64,000 nt of DNA from Echria macrotheca (Eukaryota; Ascomycota; Sordariomycetes; Sordariales; Schizotheciaceae). Below are positions 10,204-23,489 of this stretch, piece after piece. Under the pieces are notes generated by a model that did not search any database, had not been told where the DNA came from, and saw only the letters and a list, made by a program, of their open reading frames with translations. The stretch spans positions 1,054,001-1,118,000 of the forward strand of contig MU839841.1 of NCBI GenBank assembly GCA_030411725.1, read 5' to 3'. Made by a program: the position numbers and the translations under genes. Every line of letters begins with the position of its first letter. Positions within the stretch are counted from its first letter, which is position 1.

Positions 10204-12742
10204 ACCGGCGTCAAAAACCGGCACTCACTAGTCTGAGCTATGAGTGTCGCAAGAGCAGCGGTCTGAGCCGGTTGTTTGGGATATCAATCAGGCCGCTGGA
10301 TGGATTTTGGTGGGATTTCTGCAGCCAAAGTTTGTGGTGGCAATGTACCTCCCTCCTCCAGTTGGAACTCCTCGTTGCTGAAAGGATCGCATATTACGGT
10401 ATCAGTCGTTGGGATCTTTGGAGAGGCGGGACTCCAGTGTATGGCACGCACTGAACGCAGTTCTGCTCCAGGAGGAGAGGGAGTCGAAGTGAAGCCACAG
10501 GACCACGAGCAACCGTAGATTTTACGATGTGAGCAGCGTTTCCGTTGTGGCGACGAAACACAAGATTTGTACGAGCTGTTGATTTGCTTTAGCTAAACTA
10601 TGAATACTCAAATATGAAGCGGTTTCTTCTCCACCTGTTGTCGAGGGATATATATATCTACTGGTTCCAGAAATAAGATTGTGACGATGAAGCGCTTTCC
10701 TACAGGCCAAAGGCAAATAGGACGACATCCAAAAATTCCATTTTACTTGAGCGTCCAGATGCGACTTACTGGTGGTATCGTGAGATATTGTTCTGCTCAG
10801 ATACTGTCTGCTCATGATTACGACCTTCTCACCACTTCGTTCGTCCGGCACAACGGTATGAACACGTGGGTGTTTGACATGGGATGCAACGCTCATCAAC
10901 GGTTGATCTCTCCATGGGAGTACGGAACGGCTGCTTGATCCTTCGGACGATAAACTTGTGCAGTATATTCTCCACATAACTATGCGGTTACTTACGCCAC
11001 GGGCACGGTATGGACGCAATGCGGCAGAGTACGTAGTGCCACTTCGCTTAACGGAAGGGTTGTCTTGTCAAGTCTGTACTGATCGACAGTTCGGAGGAAA
11101 ATGGACTGGAGAGGAAGAGAGAGAGAGAGAGAGACAAGGTGGTGGCGGCGGCGTCTGTTCTGCATCGGTATGCGAGTTGACGACTTTGCAGGGTCAAAGC
11201 GCGTCTGAGGGTCTGGTCCCCTCCCTCTTCTTCAATAAGAGATGAGAGAAAAGGAGCAATTGGATAACGAGGTTGCTCTCGCCAAAATTCCAATGCGGTG
11301 CGGACCGGGAGATGTTACACTCCTTTTCTTCTTCTGCTCGGTTCCGTACATTTTTGGGTGGGAGTTTTTGTTGGTGGGTTTGGGTTTCTTTTCCCTCCGC
11401 TCTGCTCATCCCTGTTTGCTTTCTGCTGCTTCCCCGGAGAGGAGAGGACAAGCAAGCATCGCACAGCACAGAGGTAACACACCATGTGGCTTTCTGGGGA
11501 TTTGCGTGTTTCAAGTTTCACCAGAAGCTTGATCTTTGTGTTGTGCACGGATCGGCAATGGGGTTCAGCTCCGATCTCTCTCTCTCTCTCTCTCTCTCGT
11601 GCTTTTCGCAAGAGGGGGAACGGAGTACAGACATGTGGAATTATCTGCAGAATGTGGTGGATGAGTGGGCGTCGGCATGTCATTGGATTGACGGAATTCC
11701 TGTCATACATACCGCAGACAAGCCTTTCGGTTTATTTGTTTCCAGTCGACGAATGTCCAGTCTCTGGTCCCTGAAAAACCAACAGAGGGGAGAAGAGAAG
11801 AAGGTGGGGGACGGTTTGAAAATGCTACTGCTGCTCAGGGTCACATCTCGAATGGCAGGGGTCTTCGGCATCGCTTCTGTACGTCGAAGCTCAGATGACA
11901 GACGCAAGGCATTATACAGGTGGCCATGATTGGTGACAGGCCGATATCAAAGAAGATATGACTGCCGGCGGTATAGCATGAAGAGCTGGAAACCTGGAAC
12001 CAGGAGCAAAAGTTGAGAGAGGGGAATGTCTGCCACCCCTCCATCTGCGGTCGCGCGATCCCATTCCGGTGTAGGGCCTCCTCGGCAAGCCCCCCCTTGC
12101 AGCTATTCCCCATTAAAGCACCCGCTGTGGGCTGCAGCAAAATAGCTAGTCAACGGCCACAATTGTCCAACTGCGCCGTTCCTGACCTCCTTTTTCGCGC
12201 GCATCCAGCAATCCTGAGCTTTCTTTTCCAACGCATTTGTTTCTTCTTTTTCCCCCTCACACTCGCTCTGCGCGGGGGACAGTCAATCTGTAATACCATC
12301 TGCAGCTGTCGTCGCCGTTATTTCTTCTTTTTTTGTCCAGCGATCCCACAAGCCACGCGACCCCTTTGAAGCTCGCCCCGTCCCGTCGTCCCGCGTCGGT
12401 GCCGCCCAGTGTGTTTCCCCCCTTCGCATCCCGGAATCCAATGGTGGGCTCTTCGATGCCAATCTCGGGTGTTTCTGCCTCGCTCGCCAGCCGCTGATCG
12501 ACTGCAACGCTCTCTCCCGTGAACCAGAACCGACCTCCATGATTTTGGCGCCCTGTTCCGGGCTGCGGTTGTAGGCCCCGGTTCACCATTCGGACGGTCC
12601 AGCCTTGCCCGCCCTACCCCTGAGGACCCCGAGTTTCTTGCAGCTTCGCTCTCGGATCATCTTCTGAACAATCTACCCTCCACGCCAAAAACTACTCCGA
12701 ATCCCGGGTTGACGCCAGGACGGTCCAGAGGGGAAGCCGGAG
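10204..12742. other. Intergenic region with two dinucleotide microsatellites
   Basis: This is the 2.5-kb gap between ptc1 and the ADF-H gene. It holds an (AG)n run at 11116-11134 and a (TC)n run at 11575-11598. T-rich tracts between about 12220 and 12340 are typical of fungal 5' flanks. No open frame carries a recognisable domain. Confidence 0.5.
11575..11598. repeat. (TC)n microsatellite
   Basis: Twelve uninterrupted TC units, read directly from the sequence. It lies in non-coding DNA between ptc1 and the ADF-H gene. Confidence 0.9.
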
Positions 12743-15700
12743 ATGTCGTTGAATGGTCTGGACGACGTCAAGGTTAAGGAAGCTCACGATGCCGCCGTCG
12801 CGGAGCCGGGAGGATGGTACGAACGGAACCCCCCCTGGCGCATACCTATCCCTCATGTCCATGGTCGACTCGCCCACCATCTCAATTGCGCGGCGCAGAC
12901 TTAATGGACATGTCCTATTCGGTTTATAACCTGTTGGTGATCGAGCTTGTTATACTGACCCGTGGTTTTGTAATTCAGGTTCCTCCTTAAATACGCGAGT
13001 CGCGACGAGGTCGAGCTCCTGGACCGTGGCAATGGCGGCGTGGTCGAGATCCGCAACGCCGTAGCGCAGTACGAGGAAAAGTCACCCTTGTATGGCTTCC
13101 TCAGGTATCGCCGGCGCAATGTCATCATCAAATACCTGCCCGAAGATTGTTCCAGATTAGTCCAAGGTCTGTCGATGCGCATTCTTTAAGGTCATCTTTG
13201 TGGGTATAAAATGCTTACTGACTGCGCTCGCACACTCTAGCACGCGTAACTGTCCATTTTAACTCTGTTTGCGACCGATTCTCGCCCTTCGATACGTCCT
13301 TCTCCATCAGCGAAGCCAAGGAACTCAAAGACACGAAGCTCTCGGCTGCGTGCTCGCTGCATGCCGCCTCAGGATCCACATCCTCCTCTACGAGCTCGCT
13401 CCGCCGCCGCCGGTTAGTGGAGATTGCCGAAGAAGAGGAGGACGAAGAAAGAGATCGGAAGAGACAGTCGGTGGTCAAGGAGGATGAGCAGCCCGTGAAG
13501 GAGGGAGAGACCAGCCCGCCGCCGACCCTGAACGCAAATCTTGCCAGCTCCCCCGACGGATCGAAGTTCGTCGAGGATCTGGAACCACCAAATTTTACTG
13601 GCGTCCCTCGGCCCCCGTCACCTGCCAAGTCCTTCGACGACGCTGGCCGGCGCATGTCTTCTCAGTCCGCCCGCCCCGACCTCTACAGCAGCTCTTACCT
13701 TTACGGAAAACCTCGTGTCAAACTCGCGCCGCGCCCTTCAGCGGATCTCAGCGGCCGACCGCGAACCTCGGCCGGAAACCCAACTTTTCGCCCTGTTTCT
13801 TCGATACCTGCCGGTCTCAAACTTAGCAAGACTCCGAAAAAAGGTCGCAAAGACCAAGACGACGATATGCTCGAATCGCCGATCAAGGAAGAAGCCGAGA
13901 CGCCCTTCTCATCTGTTTCGTCGCCCGGCGCAGAACTCGTCCCGCCCAGCGCCGAACCTGCCCGACCCCATACCAGCGGCGGCCCGCAGCCAGAGCTTTC
14001 TCGAGCGCCGTCCTTTAAGGCTAACATACCCACAATGCCACCGCCGCCTACCAAGCAGAATACAATGACGCCCGAAAAGCAGCGCCTTCTGAAGGCGATG
14101 AAGCTCCGCGAGAAGAAGAAGCAAATGTACCTGCAGCCCACGCCAGACGTGCCAACAGTGGAGCTATCATCAGCGCCAAGTACGCCCGGCCTTGCAGAAG
14201 AAGCTTTGGATGGCGAACGACTAGGCGAGGCGCAAGAGAAGGATGACGCGGCGGGTGAAAACGACAATCTACTGAGCGATAACCTTTCTATAGCTCGGAC
14301 GGATTCGGCCATCGGAATTGACCGCACTGACCAAGCGTCTGTCGACACGCACAGCGACTCGCATCCTACTTCACCGCTAGCAAATTCGGATATTGGCGAC
14401 TCTACTCAGGCGTCTTCGCTGTCGGAATCCACAGACGAGACTGTTCATGCAGCCAAAGAGTCAGCCTTGCAGCTGCCTCATGACGGGAATAATGACGATG
14501 CGGCCTCTATCAGTAGTGATGAGGATGAGAGGAGCGTGCCCGAAGTTTTGGTTGCGGATATGGATGAAAAAGTAGAAAACACCGAGTCCGAAATCGACCA
14601 TGAGCAAGATATTGATACGATATCGAGCCCGGCAGTACCGCCTGAAGCTGTTGGAGAAGAGACAGCACCGGCGGTTACCTCCATCCCGGCTCTGTCACCA
14701 TCAGTGCCTTCCACTGGTGTGGAAGCTGAAGATGAGGTCGCTGATGACGTGAGAACCGAGCCGGATGTCAAAGCGGAGGAAGCCCCAAGTTCGCCCACAG
14801 ACTTGGCAGAGTCTGTTTCTGAGGAACCACCACAAATTCATATACCAGTTTCCAAGTTTTCGACGCGAGAGAACAAATCCCCGAGCAGTGTGGCGAACGC
14901 GACGATTCCTATGATTGCGTCGCCTGGGGATGGCGCGGGACACGAGGATGGGTCCAGAACTGAGGTTGATGCCTCGGACGCGGCGTCTGTGGAGACGGGA
15001 CGGTCAAGGCGGAGAGCCGACCTCGAGATTCGAACCGATCTCAAGCTAGCGGAGAACGATAAGCGGCACTCGATGGTCAGCCTTTCCGACGACGACGGCC
15101 TCATGGACGAGCTGCAGTCGGCAACCGTGCAGCAGGCAAAACCAATCATGGTGTCCAAGACACCCAAGTCGCCGACGCTGCCCACCGAATCAAACGCGAA
15201 ACGTCTAGCTGCCGGCCTAGAGAGTGGTTCTACGTCGCCTCGCATTGTCAGAACCGTCTCCAACCCAGTACGCGGTAAACTGTTGACACCTGGAGATGTG
15301 TCGACAAGCTCGGCAAGGACTGTGTCGTCAGGGGCGGCCTTTTTGCACAAGATCACCCAACAACCGTCATCTGCTGAACTCAAGCCGAAGAGCGGCAAGA
15401 TTGGCTCAAGCATCTCGCAGCGTATCAAAGCTCTGGAGAAACTCTCGAGCAGCTCAACGACCGGGGATACGCCGTCCAAGGACCGCCCTGCTGCCACTTT
15501 CTTTTCGGTCCGGAAGCCGAGCGGCCGCGAGCCCTCGAGATCGCCATCTGTGGCAGACCGAGCCAATTCTCTCACCAGGGGCGGGCCGACGCCTTCACCC
15601 CCAGATTCTGGCGAGTCGTCTCCGGAGTCAGCTAAAATCTCACTCCGCGATAGGAACCGGGGCATGGTCAGCCGGCTCTCCATGTTTGAGGGAGGTAAAC

Positions 15701-17096
15701 CACCACGCGGTCGACCTGAATCTATCCAGGTAACGGCGCGAATTATTCGAGATCCGGGCCAGAAGTTTCCCAAAGTCCCAGAGGTGAAAACAGACCCTGC
15801 CGACTTTGAGCCGCTTGACCTAAAACAGTCCCCTCTACTCGTGGACGTCCAGAAGCGGTCTCATTCCCCGAGCCCCCTGCGGACGTCAACTGCCGTCGTT
15901 GAACCAGCGCCCGCGGAACAGGAGGCTCAACCAGAGAAGCAGTCTCTTTTACAGCGACGATTCTCCAAAGAGCGCAGATCGCAGTCGCAGGACCGCCACG
16001 AGCAAGCAGTCCATGATAGCGACAAGGAGGTTTTTGATGGCCCTCGTCCGAGACGGAGATCCTCCCTTACGGTGGTCAAGGACTTTATCAAAGACCGTCG
16101 CGAATCGTTGCTCGGCGCCAAGTCTCCTTCGACGGACAACCTTGGGCTGAGTCTTTCCATGGGCGGACTTTCGTCCCCGGCTCTTCCAACCCCGTCGAAA
16201 TCTCCGCGGCCACCCTCGGTGCATCAGAATAGTATCTTTCCGCGCCGGCTAAGTATCAGCAGCCGGAGATCGTCGATCGAACAGAGCAGTCCACCAGCTG
16301 CCCTGTCGAGCACAAACCTTACTGCAGCGGGACTATCGCCACCGCCCCGTACCGCCGAAGGCAATGAGTCGGAGGGCGACGTGGGCAGTGTCAGCGGACT
16401 TGGAGATAAGAAGAGCTCCGGGTCGGGGGGCTCAAATTCGGGATCGACCGCTACGAGCCCTACGCCGGGAAAGAGCAGCAGCAGCCGCGCTACTAGGTTT
16501 ATGCGTCGTCTCTCCAACTCGCTCAGCTCCAGCCGGAAGAATGTGACGCCGTCGATTTCGCCAACCGTCGCCGAGGAGGAGGATGCCGAGGTGGAAGCGG
16601 CCGGGATGGGAATTCCCCAGTCCAGCGGGAGCGGTGCCACGGGCGGGTCGTCGTATCTCCAGCCGACCATTGTGTCATACATGGGAGATGTCAACGTGCA
16701 GTTCCCCGATAATCTCCTGTGGAAGCGGCGGACCATCTGTCTTGACAGCCAAGGGTTTTTGATTCTGAGTGCTGTCCAAGGAGGCACTTCAGCAGCTGTG
16801 CCGTTGTCTGTACAAAGCAAGGACCGACATCATCAGGCGGGGGCTATTAAGCGGTATCACATGTGCGACTTTAAGCCTCCTTATACGCCTGAGATGGAGG
16901 TGCAGGAGCTTCCAAATAGTGTTGTCCTGGATTTTGTCGATGGTAGCGGGTTGCAGATTGCCTGCGAGGATAGGGCTGGACAGATGAATGTATTACATGG
17001 TGAGTTTTTGTTCCGTGTTGACGGGAAAAGGGTGCTAACAAAGTCAATCTAGTTCTCCAAGAAGCCCACCACAACCACACCAACTTTGGTCAATAA
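12743..17096 (+). CDS. Large ADF-H domain protein with C-terminal PH-like module
   Basis: Four exons (12743-12816, 12979-13166, 13241-16999, 17053-17096) give 1354 aa. Residues about 10-130 read as an ADF-H (drebrin-like) domain: GGWFLLKYASRDEVELL, VAQYEEKSPLYGFLRYR and CSRLVQARVTVHFNSV. This fold binds F-actin or G-actin. A very long Ser/Thr/Pro/Glu-rich disordered region follows. It contains a basic helix QRLLKAMKLREKKKQ near residue 365 and many SP/TP and RRxS sites that suggest phosphoregulation. Residues about 1225-1340 form a folded module (VQFPDNLLWKRRTICLDSQG, then YHMCDFKPPYTPEMEV) that resembles the PH-like end of this fungal family. The tiny last exon encodes a His/Asn-rich tail. 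There is no SH3 domain, unlike yeast Abp1. I infer a role in cortical actin or polarity. Intron phases support all three joins. Confidence 0.85.
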
Positions 17097-17805
17097 TATA
17101 CATTTTCTCGAGACGGGTGTAATGATCTGTTTCGTTACCGACTGGTCTGACGGCCACTTTTTTTTTATCGACTGTCACCGCCTAGATCACACACGGGCAT
17201 TCCGTTCTGTCGGACAACACAAAGTTTTCTTTGCAACTTTTTTATTATGTCTTGTGTTTTTTTGTCAGTATTATACCACAGGGATGGAAACGGGGGATGT
17301 GGCTGAGGATCTCTCTCTTGCTTTGCTCGCCTTTGCAATCGTCGTCGGCCGCCGTGCTTCCATGATACCACAATCTCGCGCACGAGGGATTCTAAGAGAG
17401 GAGGAGAGATTTTTAATTCGTTCTTTTTTTTGTCAGTTTAGTTGGAGGGTGTGGGGGGAGGGAGGAAAGGAAAGGGGGAGACAGGGTTGATGGAGGTAGT
17501 GTGTCCAGTGTAGTAGGGTTTTCGTGTACAAAATTTGTGGGAGCATGGTTTGTGTGTGTGTATGTACATAGCTGAGAGAGCATGGGGGGTTAGGTAATAT
17601 GAACTTGCTTGTTTATGTTATCTGGTGAAAAGTGAAATATACATGGAACTCTCCACTGTGAAAGCATCAATACATGAACAGATTCAAGAATGCAACACGA
17701 GATGCCAATTATAGTCGTGGCCAGCACGCCCTGTCAACCTATCTCTCATCTCCCCTGATATACAAACATTACCCCTTCCCCCCCCCCCTTTTTTTTTGCC
17801 TCAGA
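17097..17805. other. Convergent intergenic region
   Basis: This is 3' flank shared by the ADF-H gene (+) and the aminotransferase gene (-). It is T-rich, with poly-pyrimidine tracts near 17160 and 17780. I see no gene or RNA in it. Confidence 0.5.
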
Positions 17806-19332
17806 TCACCACCCATCCGCCCCCAAAAACACGTCCTCCACCGCCCTCGCCAGCCTCTCGACCATCTCCCGCACCAATTTCGGGGATACATCATAAGCCG
17901 GCATGACCATAACATGATCCCCCCTCCCGCCGCCGGCGCACCCCTGCCCATGATAAACCAGCACCCTCTCGACCCTCACGGCGCGCGTAAAGACCCTCAA
18001 GGCAACCTGCAGCGCCGGATCAAACGGCTCCTTGGTGGTTTTGTCCCGTACAAACTCGACGCCCCAGAACAGCCCACACCCGCGCACATCGCCGACGTTC
18101 GGATGTTTTCCTAGTTTCTCTTTCAAGATTCTGCCCAACAGCGCGCCCTGGACCGCCACATTCGCCCTCAACCCATCCCGCTCAATAACCCTCTGCACCT
18201 TGAGTGCCGTCGCCGCCACGACAGGATGATCCTGGTACGTATGGCCATGCGTAAACGTCCTGCCCGTCTGGCGCATCAGCGCCGCCACCTTTCTCCCCAC
18301 AAGCAAAGCCGAAGCAGGCGCGTACCCGCCGGCGAAGCCCTTGGCGATAGTTTGTAGGTCTGGCACGACGCCTACCTCGCGCGCCTGCCACGCGTGCGTC
18401 GTCCCGGTGCCGGTACCCGTGCGACCCATCCCGCACATGACCTCGTCAAAGACGAGCAGCGCGCCATGACGGTCACAGATTTTCTTCACGGCGGCGAAAT
18501 ACCCCGGCACGGCGGGGACGCAGCCCAGCGCGGCGCCGACGACGGGTTCCAACACGACGGCGGCAACAGTATGCCCGCCGAGCTCGGCGAACTTGGCCTC
18601 GAGCTCGGCGGCCTTGCGGGCGACGAACGACTCGTCCGATTCCTCAGGACACAAACGCTGGCGGTACGCGTGGCAGGCAGAGATCTTGTGGAAGCGCTGC
18701 GGCGCGAGGAGCGGCTCGAAGGGCGCGCGGCGGACGACGTGGCCCGAGGCTGCTAGGGACCCGAAGGTCGTGCCGTGGTAGGACTCCCAGCGCCCGATGT
18801 AGTTGACGCGCTGTGGCTCGTTTTTCCAGACGAAGTATTCGCGGGCTAGTTTTAGGGCTGCTTCGACGGCTTCGCTTCCTTTTGGGGTCTGTTAGTAAAG
18901 TACTACTACCATAGAAGAGAGGAGGTAGGTACCAGAGTTCATCAGATAAACCTTTTGCATCTCGCCGCCCGTGCTCTCGATGAGCCACTCGCACAGCTCC
19001 TGGACAGGGCGCGTCCGGAAGTGGGCGTAGGACACGTACGCGCATGATTTCATCTGGGCGGCGGCGGCGCGGGCGATGTCGGAGCGCCCGTGGCCGAGGC
19101 AGGCTACGCCGGCGCCGCCGCAGGCGTCGAGGATCCGGGGGCCGTCGGCGGGGTACCAGTAGTGGCCCTTGGCTTTTGTGAGGAGGGAGAGGGTGGTGTC
19201 TCCGGCGCTTTGTGGGGGGTGGTCAGGGAGGGTATCGGAGCTGGAGCTGGCTGCCTCGCTCTTGGCTGGGAGGTGGTCCAGCTGGGAGAGATGTGAAGAG
19301 GAGGAGGACGAGGAGGAAGAACATTGGCCCAT
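17806..19332 (-). CDS. Class III PLP-dependent aminotransferase
   Basis: Two exons (19332-18933 and 18878-17806) with a 54-nt intron give 490 aa. Fold-type I, class III signatures: LDACGGAGVACLGHG near residue 70, NSGSEAVEAALKLAREYF, RWESYHGTTFGS, LVFDEVMCGMGRTG (cofactor-binding aspartate) and AKGFAGGYAPASALLV (Schiff-base lysine). This group includes omega-amino acid:pyruvate and DAPA aminotransferases; the substrate cannot be told from sequence. A Ser-rich extension of about 55 residues precedes the catalytic domain and begins MGQCSS. That fits the N-myristoylation consensus (Gly2, Ser6), with Cys4 available for palmitoylation, which is unusual for this family. The first ATG was chosen; no better start lies closer to the domain. 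The intron falls within the NSG/SEAVE motif and the spliced frame restores it. Confidence 0.9.
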
Positions 19333-20596
19333 GATGGCTGACTGATACTGTGTGTCTATGAACAGCTAGGCTAGGTTGTTAATGAGGAGGAACATGTCCG
19401 AGTTTCTTTTCTCTCACAAGAATCAGGGAGGAGATCTCCTGGTGTTTATATGGAAACCTGAAGCCGGTCGAGCCATGTCATGTTCTAGTGAACCGACCCG
19501 GGGCGTGTAATACTACTACATCATCCGATGTCGTCTCGGACGGCGACCACGCCCCCCTTCTAGATGATAAACGCCATAAGCCGGCAAGCCTCGGGAGATA
19601 ACCCGGGCTCCGTGGATCCATGACGCGACATCTTTGGTCGTTGTCAAAACAAAAAGAGGAAATGGTGCCATTCTCTCCTGCGACTCGCCCAGAATGGTGA
19701 TATCCCGGCTGCCACAAGCCTAGTTGCCGTTGACTTTTTTCCCCAGAACAGGAAAGGTAATGACACGAAGCTCGGTTGTCACCCGTCAAAAACACGAGGG
19801 CGAGGCAAGGGGAGACAGCAGGGGAGAAGTAGCCGAAGCCCACATCATCATGTCCTACCGCTTGTGTGCCCGTTCCCTCCCCGCCGAAGCTAGCACAGCA
19901 TTAGCATATTCGGCAAGATGCTGCGCCCAGCGTCTGTCCTCCCCTTTCCCTTTCACATCACTCTAAACTCTTTTTTCGAGTCAGCTGGTCCATCATTGCT
20001 CTGTCTGTGTACATGTCTGCCCGCTGGACAGGGGGGGACCAGAGCGGTGTACGGAAGCAAACATCTGTAGTTTTATCTCGTTGCCTAGAACAAGAGAAAG
20101 GGATACCCATGCTTTCCTCCCCCAATGCAGGCGGCGGTGGACGAAGCCAGCTGAATCCAGCCGAGTATGTGAGACATGTCTACAAACTCCAGGAGCAAAT
20201 CCAGAAGAGAGAGAAAAAAGACGAGAAATCGACAAAAATCAAGGAATGGACACGGCCAAACTGGGGAAGAACCTGAAGACCATGCAGGTTTCGTCACAGC
20301 CGTACTGTCTGAATAACCACAAGGCAGCTTTGTCACCTTCGGGTCCAACATCGGGAAAAAGAAAGAAACAAAAACAGAGAGCATGACTCGGCAGGTAGCA
20401 TGTGGCCTTCTCTCTCTGCAGTGTACTACTGTACAGGAGGAATGGGGGCAGGGGGGCAGGTAACCTGTCAAAGCTGCCACTCGGTAGACACACGATGCGG
20501 TACGGACCAATGACAGCACAGACGAAACGGGTATTTGTTCTCCCTCGAGCAAAGGAAGGGAAAAAAACGTTGTCCTGCAGGTCTCGGTTAGGTTGT

Positions 20597-20654
20597 TGTC
20601 TGTCTGTCGTCTGTCTGTCGGTCTGTCGTCAGGTCTGTCTGTCTCCCCCTCTCG
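20597..20654. repeat. GTCT-type tetranucleotide repeat tract
   Basis: Interrupted runs of CTGT/GTCT units, read directly. The tract lies in non-coding DNA and is expected to be length-variable between strains. Confidence 0.8.
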
Positions 20655-23010
20655 GCAGGCCGCCCAAAAGTCGGCCGGTCTAGCTCGGGTAGGTAGCCGT
20701 ACGAGAAGAGAAAAAAATTCCCCGTGGCGCGATCCGGTGTGTCGGGTCTCTGTGCTACCTCAACCACACACGCACGCACACACGCACACCGACAGTGGTC
20801 CTCCTCCTCTGAGTAAAAATAAACAAGCAAGCGGTCATGAGTGAGAGGGAGAGAAAGGCAGGAAAGAGAAAAAAAGCTACGGAAAGCGGCAGGAGACCAG
20901 ACGGGCAGTGGACGGAACGCGGAGGGTTGGTTCTGCAGGAATCATTCAGTTCAAAAACAGCCAAGCTATACTTGATCCGTCTCGGTGAGAGAGAGAGAGA
21001 GAGGGAGAGTCCCTTACCGATCTAGGGTTATCCCTGGAGAAAAACATGTCGAGTTGTCGTGGACAGCTGCTAGCTATGTAAGGTATTGGATATGTATGCA
21101 TGCCAGCCCAACGTGTGTGAATTGTTTTGTGTGTGATGGGAGGGTAACCGAACCTACCTACGCTCGCACGAGAAGGTAGGTGGGCAGATATGCCCGCCCG
21201 CCCCGTCCGACATCCGCGTGAAACATTGGCGGGGAGAGAGGAAAAGAAAAGAGACAAAAAAGAAGGAGGGAAGCAACGAAGCCGTCTTCCTGCCCGTCTT
21301 GCCGTCTATACCGCTTCGCGTTCCGCGGTATCCATCCGCGATCCGCCATCCGATTCGAAAGACTTAAGGTAACGATGCTTGTTTTGTGGAAGAGAGGATG
21401 ATGGGTCCTGATGGCTGGCTACCTAAATACAGTGCCTGTGGTCCTTGCGCGCCTTCCATCTTGCAAGTTGCCTGGGTGCTCCTTCCTGGCATAACAGATT
21501 TCACCACTCTGTAGTAAGTAGATAGTAGACAGGAAACGAGAGGTATCACCGCGGGCTACGTAGGTACCTAGGTAGCTAGGCATGTCCCAAGGTAAAAGAA
21601 AAGAACCCCCGCCTCCCGATCTCGAACAACAAGAAATTGGCTGAGTCTAAGTCTAGAATAGAATAGCCATCTATCCGAAGCGACATGTCGATTCGGCAAT
21701 ACTATCTGTGGTGGTGGTGGGCACAAGTACAATCCCTACGCAGAGAGGCAGAAAAGAGAGACATGTCGTCCGATTTTTTCCCAGAGGTTGGCTCGGTTAG
21801 CCGGTCAGCCGGTCAGCCGCTGCGGCCACTGCGGCCTCGGGCGGGGAACCCCTCTCGGGGCGGTCGGTGACAAGGGGGTGTGTTGTTTCTTGCCGAGCCG
21901 AAGGAGCAAGTCCGGCCACGTCCCGCTCGGGCCGAGCGAAGCTTTCTTTTCCTTTTTCCTTCTGGGAAAGTTTTATTAAACCATTCTTACAGCTTGTCTT
22001 GATCACCGATACTGTACTGTACCTAGAATAGTCACCGACCTAGTTACCTACCTCGACGGCGTTCAGCTTTAGAACTAGATGATACCTACCAACTCAGGTT
22101 AATACCTTTGCTCAGGTAGAAGTCATTCATGAAACCCAGATCCTAGATCCTATATCCTAGGCCCCAGATCCTAGTTCAATATTGCATAGAAGACGCCAAT
22201 GAGTACCTACACTAAACCTCACCCACCTCGCCATCCATCCATCCTCAAAAAGAACCCAAGCAGGACGGACGACATATCCATAACCGACCAAAAAATCCCC
22301 GAAGGATTCTTACACCACCAGCCCATCCCACCCATCCAAGCCAAGCCATCCGTCTCTGCACCCAACTTACCTTACCTTACTCGTGACCGTACTTCCCAAG
22401 ATCCAGATCGTTACCTTAAACCGACGGGACGGGCACATCCAAACCGATAAAATCATGTAAACATCAGCCCACACGTGCATTACCTAGGTAGTTTGGTAAT
22501 CAACAAGCAGCAAGCAGCGAGTGCATCGTCATAATACACTGAAGGAGGGAGAAAAACAAGAAAAACTGTGGCGTTATTAGACTAGGTTTAGTCTAGGTAG
22601 TCTCACCGCTACTTTCCACTACCTATTCACATCTAGGTATCTCCCTGCTTTATCTGAGTGACTGAGTGACTGAGTGAGTGAGTCTCGATGCGCTCGCCAG
22701 CAAGCCAGCAGGCTAGCAAGCCCACAGTCCCAGTCCAGTCCCAGAAAAACACTGAGCTCAACCGCACACAGAATGAACAGAATGACACCAAAATACAACA
22801 ACACAAATGGTATTCTCAAAGGCGCTATTAGGTAAGGTAAGGTAGGCTCTCTCAAGTTTCCCTCCCCTCCCCCTCCTTCGAAAGATCAAACCCTCAGTTT
22901 AAAAAGGTATCATCATCAACAACCACCAACCAACCAACCTCGCCAATGGTACCACTTGCTCCTTTCGAACTTCGAACAAATCGTTCCCCATCATCGCCGA
23001 TCCATGTCCT

Positions 23011-23027
23011 CCCCCCCCCCCCCCCCC
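23011..23027. repeat. Homopolymer of 17 C
   Basis: An uninterrupted C run in intergenic DNA. Runs of this length are prone to replication slippage and also to sequencing error. Confidence 0.85.
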
Positions 23028-23107
23028 TCCCTACCCCTATAGCACCGGTAGTAGTAGTAGTAGTAACCCACTCTCACTCTCGTCCTGATGAAACACAGAC
23101 CTGAACC

Positions 23108-23182
23108 CCAAAGGTTTGAACAAACACACCTCCCTCCCACCACCAAAGGTTTGAACACACACACCTCCCTCCTACCACCAAA
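23108..23182. repeat. 35-nt tandem repeat, two copies plus a partial third
   Basis: The unit begins CCAAAGGTTTGAACA at 23108 and again at 23143, and a partial copy (CCAAAG) starts at 23178. The copies differ at only a few positions. It is non-coding and lies 3' of the forkhead gene. Confidence 0.8.
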
Positions 23183-23489
23183 GAAAGTACGCACACATTG
23201 GCCGAGATCGAGATCGAGATCGAGCTTGACAAAACGCCGCGCCGCCCATTAGAACCGGAGGAAGAAGGCTTTGGAAAGCCCCCCCCCCCAAAAAACATGG
23301 TAATGCACACCGTGTAAAAACTTTCGAGAGGAGCACACACCAGCGGCCCGGCCGTCCTCTAATCATGCTCGACGGCCGAGCTTCCTAGCGTTGTTGGAAA
23401 ATGAATTGATAAGAAAAAAAAACACATCGGGGGTATAATAAATCAACAATCGTACACCTTTTGAGAGAAATTGGTTGAAAAATCAAACA

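Larger units (their letters stand above)
19333..23489. other. Long repeat-rich intergenic region
   Basis: This 4.2-kb tract has no supported gene. It contains GTCT-type repeats (20597-20654), an (AG)n run (20986-21003), a TACGTAGGTACCTAGGTAGC palindrome-like stretch near 21556, GATCCTA-type repeats (22139-22175), TGAGTGAC-type repeats (22655-22683), a 17-C run (23011-23027), a 35-nt tandem repeat (23108-23182) and GAGATC units (23202-23225). It separates the promoter side of the aminotransferase gene from the 3' end of the forkhead gene. Short open frames here look random. Confidence 0.55.

Noticed and set aside
13701..15773. Long minus-strand frames opposite the ADF-H gene
   Set aside because: Serine-rich shadows of the sense coding exon; splice phases and domains support only the plus strand.
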